A stretch of 64,000 nt of DNA from Nonomuraea sp. NBC_00507 (GCF_036013525.1 NZ_CP107853.1:7440001-7504000), one strand, 5' to 3'; shown: positions 36,490 through 46,580, numbered from the stretch's first letter. Translations and numbers: made by a program. The notes: generated from the sequence alone by a model not told the origin.

Positions 36490-36517
36490 GTCAGTTCCCC
36501 CCATTTCAGGAGTTACC

Positions 36518-38086
36518 GTGTCCAACCCCATGATGTCGCGGCGCGGCCTGCTGGCCGCCGGCGGCGGTCTGTCCGTCGCCGCCTTCCTCTCCGCCTGCTC
36601 CAGCGGCTCCTCGCAGCCCCAGGCGAGTGGCGGTGCGAGCAGCGCCGCGCTCACGCTGAGCATGCTGCTGCCCGGCGACGTGCCGGTCGGCTGGGACCCC
36701 GTCCTGGCGGAAGTCAACAAGAAGCTTCAGGCGGACCTGGGCTTCACCATCAAGCCACAGTTCATTCCGTGGACCAGCTACGGTCAGCAGGCGCTGCTGA
36801 AGTTCACCGCCGGGGAGAAGTTCGACACGGCGCTGCAGGCGCGCTGGCTCAACATGACGCAGCTCGCGGCCAGTGGCTCGATCGTCGACCTGAGCAGCCT
36901 GCTGTCCAGCGGCAAGTACCCCAACCTGACCGCCACGATCGACCCGAAGATCATCGAGCTGAACCGGTGGAGCGGCAAGCTCTACGGCGTGCCCCAGATC
37001 AACTCGGTCGCGCGTTTCCACCACTTCAGCATCCGCCAGGACCTGGCCGAGAAGCTCGGCATGAGCGACATCACGGACTTCGCCGGGCTGGAGAAGTTCT
37101 GGTACGACGTCAAGCAGAAGAACAAGGACATCATCCCGATCGGGGTCAGCTCCCGTATGCCCAAGCTGATGGTGGCGTGGAACCCGGTCGGCTGGCTCAA
37201 CCCCTACATGTGGGACAACCCGAACGTGAGCATCGCCTCCTTCACGGGCGACTCGTTCAACTTCGTCCTGGCCGCCGACGGTAAGACGACCGGCTCGTCC
37301 AACCCGATCCCGTGGTGGGAGGCCCCGGGAATGGTGGACGCGCTGCGCCTGATCCGGAAGTACTACCAGGACGGTCTGATCAACAAGAACGCCCTCACCC
37401 TGGACTCCAAGGCGCTGGACTCGCAGTTCAAGGCCGGCCGCGTCGCCACCGGCTGGGCCATGACCGACGGCCTGTCCTCCACGGCCCTGCCCGAGCTGAC
37501 CAAGAACGTGCCGGGCGCGATGCTCGCCAACGTGATGCCGCTCAAGGGCGGCGAGAGCGCCAAGCCGTACCAGACCTTCCAGAGCGACAACTTCGTCGTG
37601 CTCAACGCCAAGGGCCAGAGCAACGAGAAGGCCATGCAGCTGCAGGACTGGGTGTCGATCAAGGAAAACCACGACCTGCTCAACTACGGCCTCCCCGGCA
37701 AGGACTGGAACGCCATCGGCGACGACAAGTACGAGAAGGTCTCCACGTACACCTTCCCCGGCTTCGCTCTCGCCTGGCGGGCCAAGCTGGAGCGCCGGAT
37801 CAAGGACATGACCGAGTCCGAGACCAAGTGGTTCGACTGGGCGCAGAACATCGACAACTTCACCGTCGACCCGTACGCAAGCTTCGTCCCCGACCCCGAG
37901 CCGGTGAAGCGGGAGAACACCCAGGTCACCGCCGCCCTCACGCAGTTCGCCAACCCGCTGTTCATCGGCGCCGTGGACGTCGACCAGGGCCTGGACAAGC
38001 TGAAGAAGGCCCTCGACAGGGCGGGCCTGGCCAAGCTCCAGGCGGAGATGGCCAAGCAGGCCGACGCCTACCTCAAGGGCCAGTAA
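36518..38086 (+). CDS. Substrate-binding lipoprotein of importer D (LplA type)
   Basis: Protein of 522 residues from GTG 36518, placed by AGGAG five bases upstream; ATG 36530 is an alternative. It has a Tat-type signal (SRRGLLAAGGG) and a lipobox (FLSAC-S). The long mature domain (about 490 residues) is typical of LplA-like binding proteins for oligosaccharides. Followed after 33 bp by a large secreted protein that may generate its ligand. Confidence 0.9.
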   Translation: MSNPMMSRRGLLAAGGGLSVAAFLSACSSGSSQPQASGGASSAALTLSMLLPGDVPVGWDPVLAEVNKKLQADLGFTIKPQFIPWTSYGQQALLKFTAGEKFDTALQARWLNMTQLAASGSIVDLSSLLSSGKYPNLTATIDPKIIELNRWSGKLYGVPQINSVARFHHFSIRQDLAEKLGMSDITDFAGLEKFWYDVKQKNKDIIPIGVSSRMPKLMVAWNPVGWLNPYMWDNPNVSIASFTGDSFNFVLAADGKTTGSSNPIPWWEAPGMVDALRLIRKYYQDGLINKNALTLDSKALDSQFKAGRVATGWAMTDGLSSTALPELTKNVPGAMLANVMPLKGGESAKPYQTFQSDNFVVLNAKGQSNEKAMQLQDWVSIKENHDLLNYGLPGKDWNAIGDDKYEKVSTYTFPGFALAWRAKLERRIKDMTESETKWFDWAQNIDNFTVDPYASFVPDPEPVKRENTQVTAALTQFANPLFIGAVDVDQGLDKLKKALDRAGLAKLQAEMAKQADAYLKGQ

Positions 38087-38119
38087 GAGCCGGCACGCCG
38101 GGAAAGGAACGCACCCCCC

Positions 38120-41011
38120 ATGAAGCCCGAACTGTCCCGGCGTGCCCTGCTCCGCGCGAGCGGCGCCGGAGCCGCGGCCGCCGCGAGCTGGAGCCTGCTG
38201 TCCGGGCCCGCGGCGGCCGCCACCTCCCGCCCTGGCCGGCCGCTGGACGAGGTGATCTTCGGCGACGCGGCGTCGGAGGCCGCCCACGCGGTCACCCCTG
38301 CGGGGTCCGACGTGGTGGCAGGGGCGCTCGGCCAGAGCGCCCGCGTGCTCAACCCCCAGACGCCCGCGAGCGCCTGGGGCGGCACCGTCGCCTGCACCGT
38401 CACGTGTGTGCCTGACGGCACCACGTACATCACCGTCAAACTCTGGGGCGGCGACCGCGCCCCGACCGAGGCCGACCAGTCCCGGCTGCAGCTCTTCTGC
38501 GAGGGCGAGCAGGTCGGCCACTACCACCTGGGCGCGGTCGACCCGCTGGACATCCTCAGCCTGGACGCGCACGCGCCGGGCCGCTTCCATTACCACACCC
38601 TGCCGTTACCCGAGGCGATGACCAAGGACAAGGAGCAGGTCACGCTGGAGATCCGGGCGATGGGCCGGGTCTGGGGCTACGGCCAGAACGCCGCCGAGTT
38701 CTACCGCACGCTGAACAAGCCGACCCGCCCCTTCTACCGGATCTTCACGCACAAGGAGCCGTACTTCCCCGGAGACGGCATCCAGGGCCCCGCGCCCGAG
38801 GCGCCCGTCCGGCCCGAGCCGGGACCCGAGGTCCTGGAGACGATCAAGGCCCGGGTGGTCAGAGAGCACCGCACCTGGCTGGGCGGCAGCGCCGCCTCGA
38901 TGGACTCCTGGGCCTACCTGAGTCTGGCCGAGGGCTACTTCTACCCCGGCAGCCCCGCCTACCAGAACCCCGAGGCCATCGATCAGGTGCTGGCCGCGAT
39001 CGACGCCCGCTACACCAAGTGGCTCACCGACCCGACCGTGCTGACGGCCTCCGACCAGCAGTGGGAGGGCTTCGGCAAGGTGGGCCACGTGCTGGTCCTG
39101 CTCAAGGACGTGCTCGGCGACCGCCTGGAACGGAAGATCGGGGCCAGGGCCGTGGGCGCGCCCAACCCCGGCTTCGAGCGCGGCGGCACGGCTCCGGCCG
39201 GCTGGACGAGCGCCCGATGGGCCGGCACCGCCACCTGGCTCTGGGACGACGCCGTCACACACGGCGGCTCCCGCTCGGTCAAGGTCGCCGCCGACGCGGG
39301 GGCCGTTGCCGGGTGGAGCACCTCGCAGAACCGTACGCTGATCGGCCAGGGCAAGCACCGCTACAGCGTCTGGGTCAGGACCGAGAACGTCGCCGCCCCG
39401 GGCGCGTACCTCAACGTGCTCTTCTACGACCCGTCCGGGAAGATCGTCGGCACCGACCAGAGGGTCTTCGCGCCCACCGGCACCAACGACTGGACCCAGA
39501 TCACCACCGAGCTGACCACCCCGGCCACCGCCGTCGAGCTCCGGCTGGACGTGCGGGTCCACGGCGGCGGCACCGCCTGGTTCGACGACGTCGAGGTCAC
39601 CCCGCTGGCCGGGGTGACCGAGCCGGACCAGGGAGACCTGCCGGTCCGGCGGGACGCCTACACGAAGATGATGACCGAGTCCATCGCGTACTGGCGCCGG
39701 CACATGCCGCACTACAGCAACCAGGTGCAGATCTGCGCGCTCGGCATCTACCGCTGCAACCGCGGCCTGATGCTGATAGATCCGGACACGGCGCCGCTGG
39801 CGGAGGAGAAGGCCCGCGACTACATCCACCAGGCCGTCGGGCTCAAGCCCTTCCTCGGCAGGGAGGACGCCTCCGGCACGCCGAGCAAGCCGCTGGGCGA
39901 GCACTTCTACCAGGCCACGCGCAAGGGGCTGACCAAGGAGCTGGGGTACGTCGGCAGCTACGGCGAGGTCACCTGCTGGCTGGTGCTGCTGTATGAGGCG
40001 GTCACCCGCTTCGACGGGGTCAAGGATCCCGAGCTGGAGGCCCAGCTGGTCAAGATGATCAACGCGCGGGCGGTGTTCCGCTACCCCGAGGTCGACAACG
40101 ACGGCTACCGCACCATGCGCCTGGAGGCGGCGGTCGGCTGGCGCGACGACCACTATCCGGGCGTCGTCACCTACGCCCAGCGGGTGGACTGGGACGGCCA
40201 CCCGCTCATGGCCTCCGCGGTCTTCGACGATCCCGCCCTGGTGGGCCGCGGCCAGCGCATGGTCGCCGACAACCAGTTCTTCGGCGGTCTCGACCTGCTT
40301 CAGACGCACTCCTGGTCGCGGGTCGGGGTGGTCGCCCTGCGCCTGCTCGCGCGGGACTGGCCCGCCTTCACCGCCCGTACGGCGCGGCCGCAGGCCTTCC
40401 CCATGGACTGGGACGCGCCCTCCTTCGTCTTCGCCGACGAGGAGAATGGCGTCGTCGCCATCAAGAACGGCCAGGAGATCCTCTACGCCTGCCTCTACTG
40501 GCGGGCCAGGCAGGCCGTGAACAACCTGGCCCGCGTCCACCACATCACCCCCGACACCCACCGGGTCGCCACGCTCCGCCAGCAGTGCTCCGTCACCCCG
40601 ACCGGCGAGATCTGGACCGAGCAGGACTGGGTCTGCTTCAATTTCGCCATCAACGACCCGGCCGCCTCCCACATCCCGCCCGGCGGCTTCCCGCCGCCCG
40701 GCCCCGAGCTGCACCAGGCCTTCGCCGGCGAGGTGCTCAAAGTCGGGCCGCACCCTGCCGACGTGCCCGACCCGGCGCTCGGCGTGGACTTTCCCGGCGT
40801 CGAGAAGCTCTTCGTGGGCAAGGCGCAGTTCTACCGCTGCTCCTACGGCCGCTACCTGATCGGGATGAACACCGACGGCGAGCGCACCCGCCGCCTCTAC
40901 ACCACCGGTCCCGGCACGGCCCGCGACCTGGGCACCGGCCGACAGGTCAGGCTCGGCGGCTCGATCGAGGTCGAGCCGCTCAGCACCGTGGTCCTGTACC
41001 TGGAGGACTGA
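38120..41011 (+). CDS. Large Tat-exported protein with inserted carbohydrate-binding module, function unknown
   Basis: Protein of 963 residues from ATG 38120. N-terminal Tat signal (SRRALLRASGAGAAAAAS). Residues about 45-230 look like a beta-domain. An alpha-helical region beginning near 255 (ETIKARVVREHRTWLGG) is interrupted by a lectin-like module at about 343-495 (VGAPNPGFERGGTAPAGW ... GGGTAWFDDVEVTPLAG), recognisable as a CBM4/9/22-type jelly roll, and then resumes (SNQVQICALGIYRCNRGL, LLYEAVTRFDGVKDPELE). The C-terminal ~200 residues are beta-rich. The helical plus beta layout resembles toroid-fold polysaccharide lyases or hydrolases, but no family or catalytic residue is recognised. 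Confidence 0.6.
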   Translation: MKPELSRRALLRASGAGAAAAASWSLLSGPAAAATSRPGRPLDEVIFGDAASEAAHAVTPAGSDVVAGALGQSARVLNPQTPASAWGGTVACTVTCVPDGTTYITVKLWGGDRAPTEADQSRLQLFCEGEQVGHYHLGAVDPLDILSLDAHAPGRFHYHTLPLPEAMTKDKEQVTLEIRAMGRVWGYGQNAAEFYRTLNKPTRPFYRIFTHKEPYFPGDGIQGPAPEAPVRPEPGPEVLETIKARVVREHRTWLGGSAASMDSWAYLSLAEGYFYPGSPAYQNPEAIDQVLAAIDARYTKWLTDPTVLTASDQQWEGFGKVGHVLVLLKDVLGDRLERKIGARAVGAPNPGFERGGTAPAGWTSARWAGTATWLWDDAVTHGGSRSVKVAADAGAVAGWSTSQNRTLIGQGKHRYSVWVRTENVAAPGAYLNVLFYDPSGKIVGTDQRVFAPTGTNDWTQITTELTTPATAVELRLDVRVHGGGTAWFDDVEVTPLAGVTEPDQGDLPVRRDAYTKMMTESIAYWRRHMPHYSNQVQICALGIYRCNRGLMLIDPDTAPLAEEKARDYIHQAVGLKPFLGREDASGTPSKPLGEHFYQATRKGLTKELGYVGSYGEVTCWLVLLYEAVTRFDGVKDPELEAQLVKMINARAVFRYPEVDNDGYRTMRLEAAVGWRDDHYPGVVTYAQRVDWDGHPLMASAVFDDPALVGRGQRMVADNQFFGGLDLLQTHSWSRVGVVALRLLARDWPAFTARTARPQAFPMDWDAPSFVFADEENGVVAIKNGQEILYACLYWRARQAVNNLARVHHITPDTHRVATLRQQCSVTPTGEIWTEQDWVCFNFAINDPAASHIPPGGFPPPGPELHQAFAGEVLKVGPHPADVPDPALGVDFPGVEKLFVGKAQFYRCSYGRYLIGMNTDGERTRRLYTTGPGTARDLGTGRQVRLGGSIEVEPLSTVVLYLED

Positions 41012-41016
41012 CGCCG

Positions 41017-41721
41017 ATGAGAGTGCACGTCCAGACGCGCGGGTCCGCCGGCCCGCCGCTGCTCCTGGTGCACGGATGGGGCGGCGACCACCGCGTGTGG
41101 GACGCGCTCGACTTCGGCGAGCGCCGGGTGATCGCCGTGGACCTGCGCGGCCACGGCAGGTCCCCGGCGCCGGCGACCGGTTACACCCCCGCCGACCTGG
41201 CCGGCGATCTGCTGCCGTGGATCGAGGAGCCCGTGGTGGCCGTCGGGCACTCCATGGGCGGCCAGGTGGTCACCGCGCTGGCGGTCGAGCACCCTTCGGC
41301 GGTCCGCGCGATGGTCGTGGTCGCCCCGGCCTACGGGGCGGACGAGGCCGAGGAGCGGCTCATCCCCGGCCGCCTGGCCGCGCTGCGGGCCGACGGCGCC
41401 GGCGCGGCGTCGCGGCAGCTCGGGCCGCTGCCCGCGCCGGTGGCCGAGCAGCTGCTGGCCACGCCGGGGCACGTGCTGGCCGAGTGCTACGCCGGCATGT
41501 ACACGCTGCCGGGGGCCTTCGGGGTGCGCCGGGAGTCCGAACGGTATCTGGCCAGGCGGGTCTGCCCGGTGCTCGCCGTCCACAACGTGCCGGAGGCGGC
41601 GCGCTGGGAGGCGGGGTTGCCGGCGCATCCGCGCTCCACGACCGTCGTGTGGCCGGAGGCCGGGCATTTCCTGCACCTGGAGCAGCCCGCGAGATTCGCC
41701 GACCTGGTGTTGTCCTGGTGA
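41017..41721 (+). CDS. Alpha/beta hydrolase
   Basis: Protein of 234 residues from ATG 41017 with GGAGG ten bases upstream, 5 bp after the large secreted protein. Canonical fold signals: oxyanion-hole LLLVHGWGGDHRVWD, nucleophile elbow GHSMGGQ, and a late His in PEAGHFLHLEQP. No signal peptide. Small esterase or lactonase of unknown substrate; in this operon it could remove acyl groups from, or open a lactone of, an imported sugar product. Confidence 0.82.
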   Translation: MRVHVQTRGSAGPPLLLVHGWGGDHRVWDALDFGERRVIAVDLRGHGRSPAPATGYTPADLAGDLLPWIEEPVVAVGHSMGGQVVTALAVEHPSAVRAMVVVAPAYGADEAEERLIPGRLAALRADGAGAASRQLGPLPAPVAEQLLATPGHVLAECYAGMYTLPGAFGVRRESERYLARRVCPVLAVHNVPEAARWEAGLPAHPRSTTVVWPEAGHFLHLEQPARFADLVLSW

Positions 41722-41730
41722 GCCGCCCGC

Positions 41731-43095
41731 TCAGACGTCGACCCGCCCGGCACGCAGGGCGGGGAGATGGGCGGCGACCGCCGCGGTGAGGTCCGCCCGC
41801 TCGGCGAGGTCGGGGGCGCCGGTCAGGCGCAGCAGCCGCGCCACCACCTCGCCCGGGCCCGCCGCACCCCGGTGGCAGCCGGCCAGCGCCTGCGCCTGAG
41901 GATCGGTCATGCCGAACCTCAGGCCGTCGGGGCCGGTGGCGTTCACCCAGGCGGCCAGCGACAGTTCGAGCATGGGCGCGGACCGCAGGGCGCGCAGCGG
42001 ATGGAACCAGCGTTCGGGGATCTTCGCGGAGCCGTCCGAGCCGATCTGCCGCAGCAGGTGGCGCAGCTCGGGGTTGCGGAAGCGCTCGACCAGCCGGTCG
42101 ACGTAAACGGCCGCCTCGGGTGCCGGACCCGGCAGCGTCGCGGCGACCTCCGCGCCGTAGGCGCGCACGAACCGTTCTCCCCACCCGGTCTCCAGCACCT
42201 CCGCGACCGTGCGGCAGCCGGCCGCGGACCCGAGGTAGGCCATAGCGGAGTGCACCCCGTTGAGCAGACGCAGCTTGCGCAGCTGGTAGGGCGTGACGTC
42301 GGCGACGAAGACCGCGCCGCCGAGCTCCCACGGCGGGCGCGTCGCGGCGAAGCGGTCCTCCAGCACCCACTGCCGGTACGGCTCGCCCAGCACCGGCACG
42401 GCGTCGCGCAGCCCCAGGGCCGCCGAGACCTCCCACTGATCGCCGGGGGTGGTGGCGGGCACGATCCGGTCGACGACCGTGTCGGGGAAGGCGACCGAGG
42501 CCGCCATCCAGTCGAGCAGCCGCTCGCGGTCCGGCCAGGGGGACGCGGCGACGAAGTCGCGCACCACCGTGGCCAGCGCCCGGCCGTTGCCGGCCATGTT
42601 GTCGCAGGAGACGACGCTGATCGGGGCGCCGCCGTGCCGGTAGCGCCCGGCCAGTCCGCCGGCGAGCCGGCCGACGACGTCCGCGCGGCGGTGGTACGCC
42701 TTTTCCGTGACGGTCAGCGTTACGACCGGGACCTCCTCCGAACGGAGCAGGTCCCGCAGCCGCGCGCCGTCCCCGCGCATCAGCAGCGCCTCGACGATCG
42801 CACCGGCCACCCGCGGACGCAGCGCGCCGGGCGCCCGGTCGGTCACCGTGTACAAGCAGTCCTGCGCGCGCATCGCCTCGACCGTGGCCGCCGAGCGAGG
42901 GGCGACGGCCGCGATGCCCCACGGCTCGCCCGAGCGGGCCGCGGCCTCCTCGGTGTAGAGGGCCTGGTGCGCCCGGTGGAACGCGCCGAGACCGACGTGC
43001 ACGATACGCGGCCGCAGCAGGCGCGGATCGATGCGGGGCCGCCGCGCCTCATCGACGCGGTCCAAGGTGGCCAGGCTGAGCTCGGCGTAGCCCAT
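41731..43095 (-). CDS. Mannitol dehydrogenase family oxidoreductase (fructuronate reductase-like)
   Basis: Protein of 454 residues from ATG 43095 with AGGAG five bases upstream. N-terminal dinucleotide-binding segment IVHVGLGAFHRAHQALYTEE, VVSCDNMAGNGRAL and the family helix YQLRKLRLLNGVHSAMAYLG containing the expected catalytic Lys. The family includes mannitol dehydrogenase, tagaturonate reductase and fructuronate reductase (UxuB). Uronate use would match the neighbouring oligosaccharide importer and the pectate lyase in the window, but the substrate is not certain. Confidence 0.85.
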   Translation of the reverse strand: MGYAELSLATLDRVDEARRPRIDPRLLRPRIVHVGLGAFHRAHQALYTEEAAARSGEPWGIAAVAPRSAATVEAMRAQDCLYTVTDRAPGALRPRVAGAIVEALLMRGDGARLRDLLRSEEVPVVTLTVTEKAYHRRADVVGRLAGGLAGRYRHGGAPISVVSCDNMAGNGRALATVVRDFVAASPWPDRERLLDWMAASVAFPDTVVDRIVPATTPGDQWEVSAALGLRDAVPVLGEPYRQWVLEDRFAATRPPWELGGAVFVADVTPYQLRKLRLLNGVHSAMAYLGSAAGCRTVAEVLETGWGERFVRAYGAEVAATLPGPAPEAAVYVDRLVERFRNPELRHLLRQIGSDGSAKIPERWFHPLRALRSAPMLELSLAAWVNATGPDGLRFGMTDPQAQALAGCHRGAAGPGEVVARLLRLTGAPDLAERADLTAAVAAHLPALRAGRVDV

Positions 43096-43237
43096 GTACT
43101 CCTGAATACCAAAACTTCGGCACGGTCATGCCGAGGGGCGTCGCGGCCGCGCCCAGCCGGTCGGATCCCCAGGTCATGGCGTCAGGCGGCATGCAGCGGG
43201 CATGTACCGGGGTGGGGGACAGCGAGGGGGCACGTCC

Positions 43238-45406
43238 ATGAGCGCGTGGACTTTCGAGGGGCAACCGGAGGCGTTGGGAGAGACGATCACGCTGGTGGAG
43301 GGCGGTTCGTTCTGCCTGTGCCAGCGTGGCGGCGACATCATCCACGGCGCCGCGCAGGGTGTCTACTATGCCGACACCCGGCTGTTGTCGCGGTGGGTGC
43401 TGAAGGTGGACGACTATCCCGTGGAGCCGCTGCAGACGATCTCGGCCGCGCCGTACCACGCCACGTTCGTGGGCAAGGCGCGGCCGCGGCCGGGCACCGT
43501 GGAGAGCACGTTGCTGGTCGTGCGAGACCGCTACGTCGGCGGCGGGCTGCGCGAGGACCTGGTGCTGCGCAACATGTCGGAGGAGCCGGCGGGGTGCGTG
43601 GTGACCGTCCAGGTGGGCGCGGACGTGGCCGACCTGTTCGAGGTGAAGGCCGAACGGGTCCGGCCGGTCCCCGATGTGGAGATGACCCCCACCGAGTCGG
43701 GGCTGGAGGTGCTGTCGGCCAGCCGGGCGCGGGGCGCGCGGATCGCGGTCGAGCCGCCGGGCACGCCGGTGGTGGCGACGCCGGGGCTGCTCACTTTCCA
43801 GGTGGTGGTTCCCCCTCGTGCGGAGTGGCGGACGAAGCTCGTGGTCAATCCGATCATCGAGGGGGTGGAGACCTCCGCGTGGTTCCCCGCGGACCACTCC
43901 ATCGAGCATGCCGAGCCGGCCCGTCGCCTGGCCGCGTGGACCCGCGAGAGCCCGGTCCTGACCAGCACCAACGCCGACCTCGTCCAGGTCATGCGCCGCT
44001 CCAGGCAGGACCTGGGCAGCCTGCGGCTGTTCGACCGGCACCATCCGCAGGAGCCGCCCGCGATCGCCGCCGGGGCGCCGTGGTTCATGACCTTGTTCGG
44101 CCGCGACTCGCTGCTGACCTCCTGGATGTCGCTGCCGCTCGACCAGTCGATGGCGCTGGGCACGATGCGGCGGCTGGCCCGGCTGCAGGGCACCAAGGTC
44201 GATCCCCTCTCCGAGGAGGAGCCGGGGAAGATCCTGCACGAGCTGCGCTACGGCGTGCAGGACGGCGCGTCCCCGTACGGCGGTCAGGCCTACTACGGCT
44301 CGGTCGACGCGACGCCCTTGTTCGTCATGCTGCTCGGCGAGCTGCGCCGGTGGGGCCTGCACGCCGAGGCCGTCGAGGAACTGCTGCCCCATGCCGATGC
44401 CGCGCTGACCTGGATCGAGGAGTACGGCGGGCCCGACGGACTCCTGTGGTACCGCCGCAAGACCGACCGCGGGCTGATCAACCAGGGGTGGAAGGACTCC
44501 TTCGACGGCATCACCTTCAGCGACGGGGGCATCGCCCGCCCGCCCATCGCCCTGGCCGAAGCGCAGGGGTACGTCTACGCCGCCTACCTCGCGCGCGCTC
44601 ATTTCGCCCATGAGCAGGGCGACGAGGCGATGGAACGACGCTGCGTGGAGCGGGCCATGGCGATCAGGCGAGCCTTCAACGAGCGCTTCTGGCTTCCGGA
44701 CGCCGGCTACTACGCGATGGGCCTGGACGGCCGGGGGCGGCCCATCGACGGCCTCGGCTCCAACATGGGCCACTGCCTGTGGAGCGGCATCGTGGACGAG
44801 GCCAGGGCGGCCTCCGTGGCGGAGCATCTGCTGTCGGATGAGATGTTCACCGGCTACGGGGTGCGCACCCTGGCCACGTCGATGGGGGCCTACAACCCGA
44901 TGAGCTACCACAACGGCTCGGTGTGGCCCCACGACAACGCGATCATCGCGGCCGGGCTGATGCGGTACGGCTTCATCGAGGAGGCCCAGCGGATCGCGAT
45001 GGGGTTGCTGGCTGTCGGGCAGGCGTTCGGCGGCCGGTTGCCGGAGCTGTTCTGCGGGTTCGACCGGGCAGAGTTCTTCGAGCCCATCCCGTACCCGACG
45101 TCCTGCTCGCCGCAGGCCTGGGCCGCCGCCGCGCCCATCCACCTGCTGCGTACCCTGCTGCGGCTGGACCCCTGGGTGCCGTACGGGAAGATCTGGATCG
45201 TCCCGGCGCTGCCGGACGGCTTCGGTGAGCTCGAGATCAGGGACCTGCCCGTGGCAGGCGCCCGGCTCACCGTCAGCGTCGGAAGGGACGGGCGGACGGC
45301 CGTCGTGTCGGGCGTGCCGGAGGGCATCGAACTGCTCACCGAACCCCGCCCGCCCACCAGCGGCGCCGGCGTGGCCGATCGCACCTACGGGCTGGCGACG
45401 CCATGA
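43238..45406 (+). CDS. Amylo-alpha-1,6-glucosidase-like (glycogen-debranching family) protein
   Basis: Protein of 722 residues. ATG 43238 is preferred to ATG 43202 because GAGGGGG lies seven bases upstream. N-terminal ~270 residues form the GDE_N-type domain (ETITLVEGGSFCLCQRGGD, YYADTRLLSRWVLKVDDYP). The C-terminal (alpha/alpha)6 region has WFMTLFGRDSLLTSWMSLP, LLWYRRKTDRGLINQGWKDS and MSYHNGSVWPHDNAIIAAGL, typical of MGH1-like/amylo-alpha-1,6-glucosidase proteins. No signal peptide. Translationally coupled (ATGA) to a glycosyltransferase, a pairing seen with glucan metabolism. Confidence 0.82.
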   Translation: MSAWTFEGQPEALGETITLVEGGSFCLCQRGGDIIHGAAQGVYYADTRLLSRWVLKVDDYPVEPLQTISAAPYHATFVGKARPRPGTVESTLLVVRDRYVGGGLREDLVLRNMSEEPAGCVVTVQVGADVADLFEVKAERVRPVPDVEMTPTESGLEVLSASRARGARIAVEPPGTPVVATPGLLTFQVVVPPRAEWRTKLVVNPIIEGVETSAWFPADHSIEHAEPARRLAAWTRESPVLTSTNADLVQVMRRSRQDLGSLRLFDRHHPQEPPAIAAGAPWFMTLFGRDSLLTSWMSLPLDQSMALGTMRRLARLQGTKVDPLSEEEPGKILHELRYGVQDGASPYGGQAYYGSVDATPLFVMLLGELRRWGLHAEAVEELLPHADAALTWIEEYGGPDGLLWYRRKTDRGLINQGWKDSFDGITFSDGGIARPPIALAEAQGYVYAAYLARAHFAHEQGDEAMERRCVERAMAIRRAFNERFWLPDAGYYAMGLDGRGRPIDGLGSNMGHCLWSGIVDEARAASVAEHLLSDEMFTGYGVRTLATSMGAYNPMSYHNGSVWPHDNAIIAAGLMRYGFIEEAQRIAMGLLAVGQAFGGRLPELFCGFDRAEFFEPIPYPTSCSPQAWAAAAPIHLLRTLLRLDPWVPYGKIWIVPALPDGFGELEIRDLPVAGARLTVSVGRDGRTAVVSGVPEGIELLTEPRPPTSGAGVADRTYGLATP

Positions 45407-46521
45407 CCGCCGCCGACGGGCGCCTGGAGAGGGCCCAGCAGAGGCGGCGGCCGGGTGGCCGGCTGCGCATCACCATGATCGCCCCGCCCTGGCAGGACGT
45501 GCCGCCCCGGGCGTACGGCGGCATCGAGGAGATGCTGGCCGGCCTGATCGGCGGGCTGGACCGGCGCGGTCACGAGGTCACCCTCATCGGCGCCGGCCAC
45601 ACCACCGCGCCGGCGAGGTTCCTGCCCACCTACGCGCGGCCGCCGTCCGAGCGGATCGGCGACCCGCTGCCCGAGCTGCTGCACGCCGCCCGCGCCCGGC
45701 GGCTGCTGGCCGGACTGGACGCCGACATCGTGCACGATCACTCGCTGGCCGGTCCCCTGACCGCGGCCTGCCGCGCCGTGCCGACCGTCGTCACCTGCCA
45801 CGGCCCCGCGGACGGCGAGCTGGGAGAGTGCTACCGGGAGCTGGGCGCCGACATCTCCCTGGTGGCCATTTCCGAGGCTCAGCGCCGGCACGCGCCCGAC
45901 CTCGGCTGGGTCGCCACCGTCCACAACGCGCTCGACGTCGACACCTACCCCTTCCAGCCCGGCAAGGAGGAGTGGGTGTTGTGGCTGGGCAGGTTCCACC
46001 CGTACAAGGGCGCCCATCTCGCCATCGACGCCGCCCGCGCGGCGGGCCGGCGCATCATCCTGGCCGGCAAGCTCACCGAGCCCGCCGAACACGCCTGCTT
46101 CGACGCCTACGTCCGGCCCCGGCTCGGCCCTGACGCCACCTACGTCGGCGAGGCCGACGCCGCCCGCAAACGCGAGCTGCTCGCCGCCGCCCGCTGCCTG
46201 CTGTTCCCCATCCAATGGGAGGAGCCGTTCGGCATGGTGCTCATCGAGGCGATGGCCTGCGGCACGCCCGTCGTGGCGCTCGGCAGAGGCGCGGTGCCGG
46301 AGGTCGTGGCCGACGGCCGCACCGGCTACGTCCTGCAGACCGTCGCCGAGCTGCCCGAGGCGATCGAGTCGATCGAGCGCATCGACCCGCACGCGTGCAG
46401 GAAGCACGTGGAGCAGTGCTTCAGCGCCGAGATCATGGCCGCGGCCTACGAACAGGTCTACCGGCAGGTCCTGCGGTCCGGCCCCGCCCCGGCCCCGGGG
46501 GGAGTCGTCAGCGTTTCCTGA
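45403..46521 (+). CDS. GT4-family glycosyltransferase
   Basis: Protein of 372 residues starting at ATG 45403, overlapping the previous stop by four bases. GT-B fold: N-terminal ITMIAPPWQDVPPRAYGGIEE with the glycine-rich acceptor loop, inter-domain WLGRFHPYKGAHLAIDAAR, and the C-terminal EPFGMVLIEAMACGTPVVAL carrying the EX7E-type nucleotide-sugar motif. Retaining hexosyltransferase family; donor and acceptor unknown. Confidence 0.88.
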   Translation: MTAADGRLERAQQRRRPGGRLRITMIAPPWQDVPPRAYGGIEEMLAGLIGGLDRRGHEVTLIGAGHTTAPARFLPTYARPPSERIGDPLPELLHAARARRLLAGLDADIVHDHSLAGPLTAACRAVPTVVTCHGPADGELGECYRELGADISLVAISEAQRRHAPDLGWVATVHNALDVDTYPFQPGKEEWVLWLGRFHPYKGAHLAIDAARAAGRRIILAGKLTEPAEHACFDAYVRPRLGPDATYVGEADAARKRELLAAARCLLFPIQWEEPFGMVLIEAMACGTPVVALGRGAVPEVVADGRTGYVLQTVAELPEAIESIERIDPHACRKHVEQCFSAEIMAAAYEQVYRQVLRSGPAPAPGGVVSVS

Positions 46522-46573
46522 CGGCGAAGGCGTTTCCCGCGGATGAGATCCAGGTCACTTTTTCCACCGCGGA

Positions 46574-46580
46574 TGTCACA
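46574..46580 (+). promoter_or_regulatory. TGTCACA, possible ECF41-type -35 element
   Basis: TGTCACA is the -35 motif reported for ECF41 sigma factors, whose -10 is CGTC. It lies 55 bp before the ECF41-like gene start, but no exact CGTC is at the right distance, so autoregulation is only a possibility. Confidence 0.25.

Noticed and set aside
41767..44613. A 948-codon open frame on the plus strand
   Set aside because: It covers the antisense of the mannitol-dehydrogenase-type gene and an alternative frame of the glucosidase gene; composition is not protein-like.
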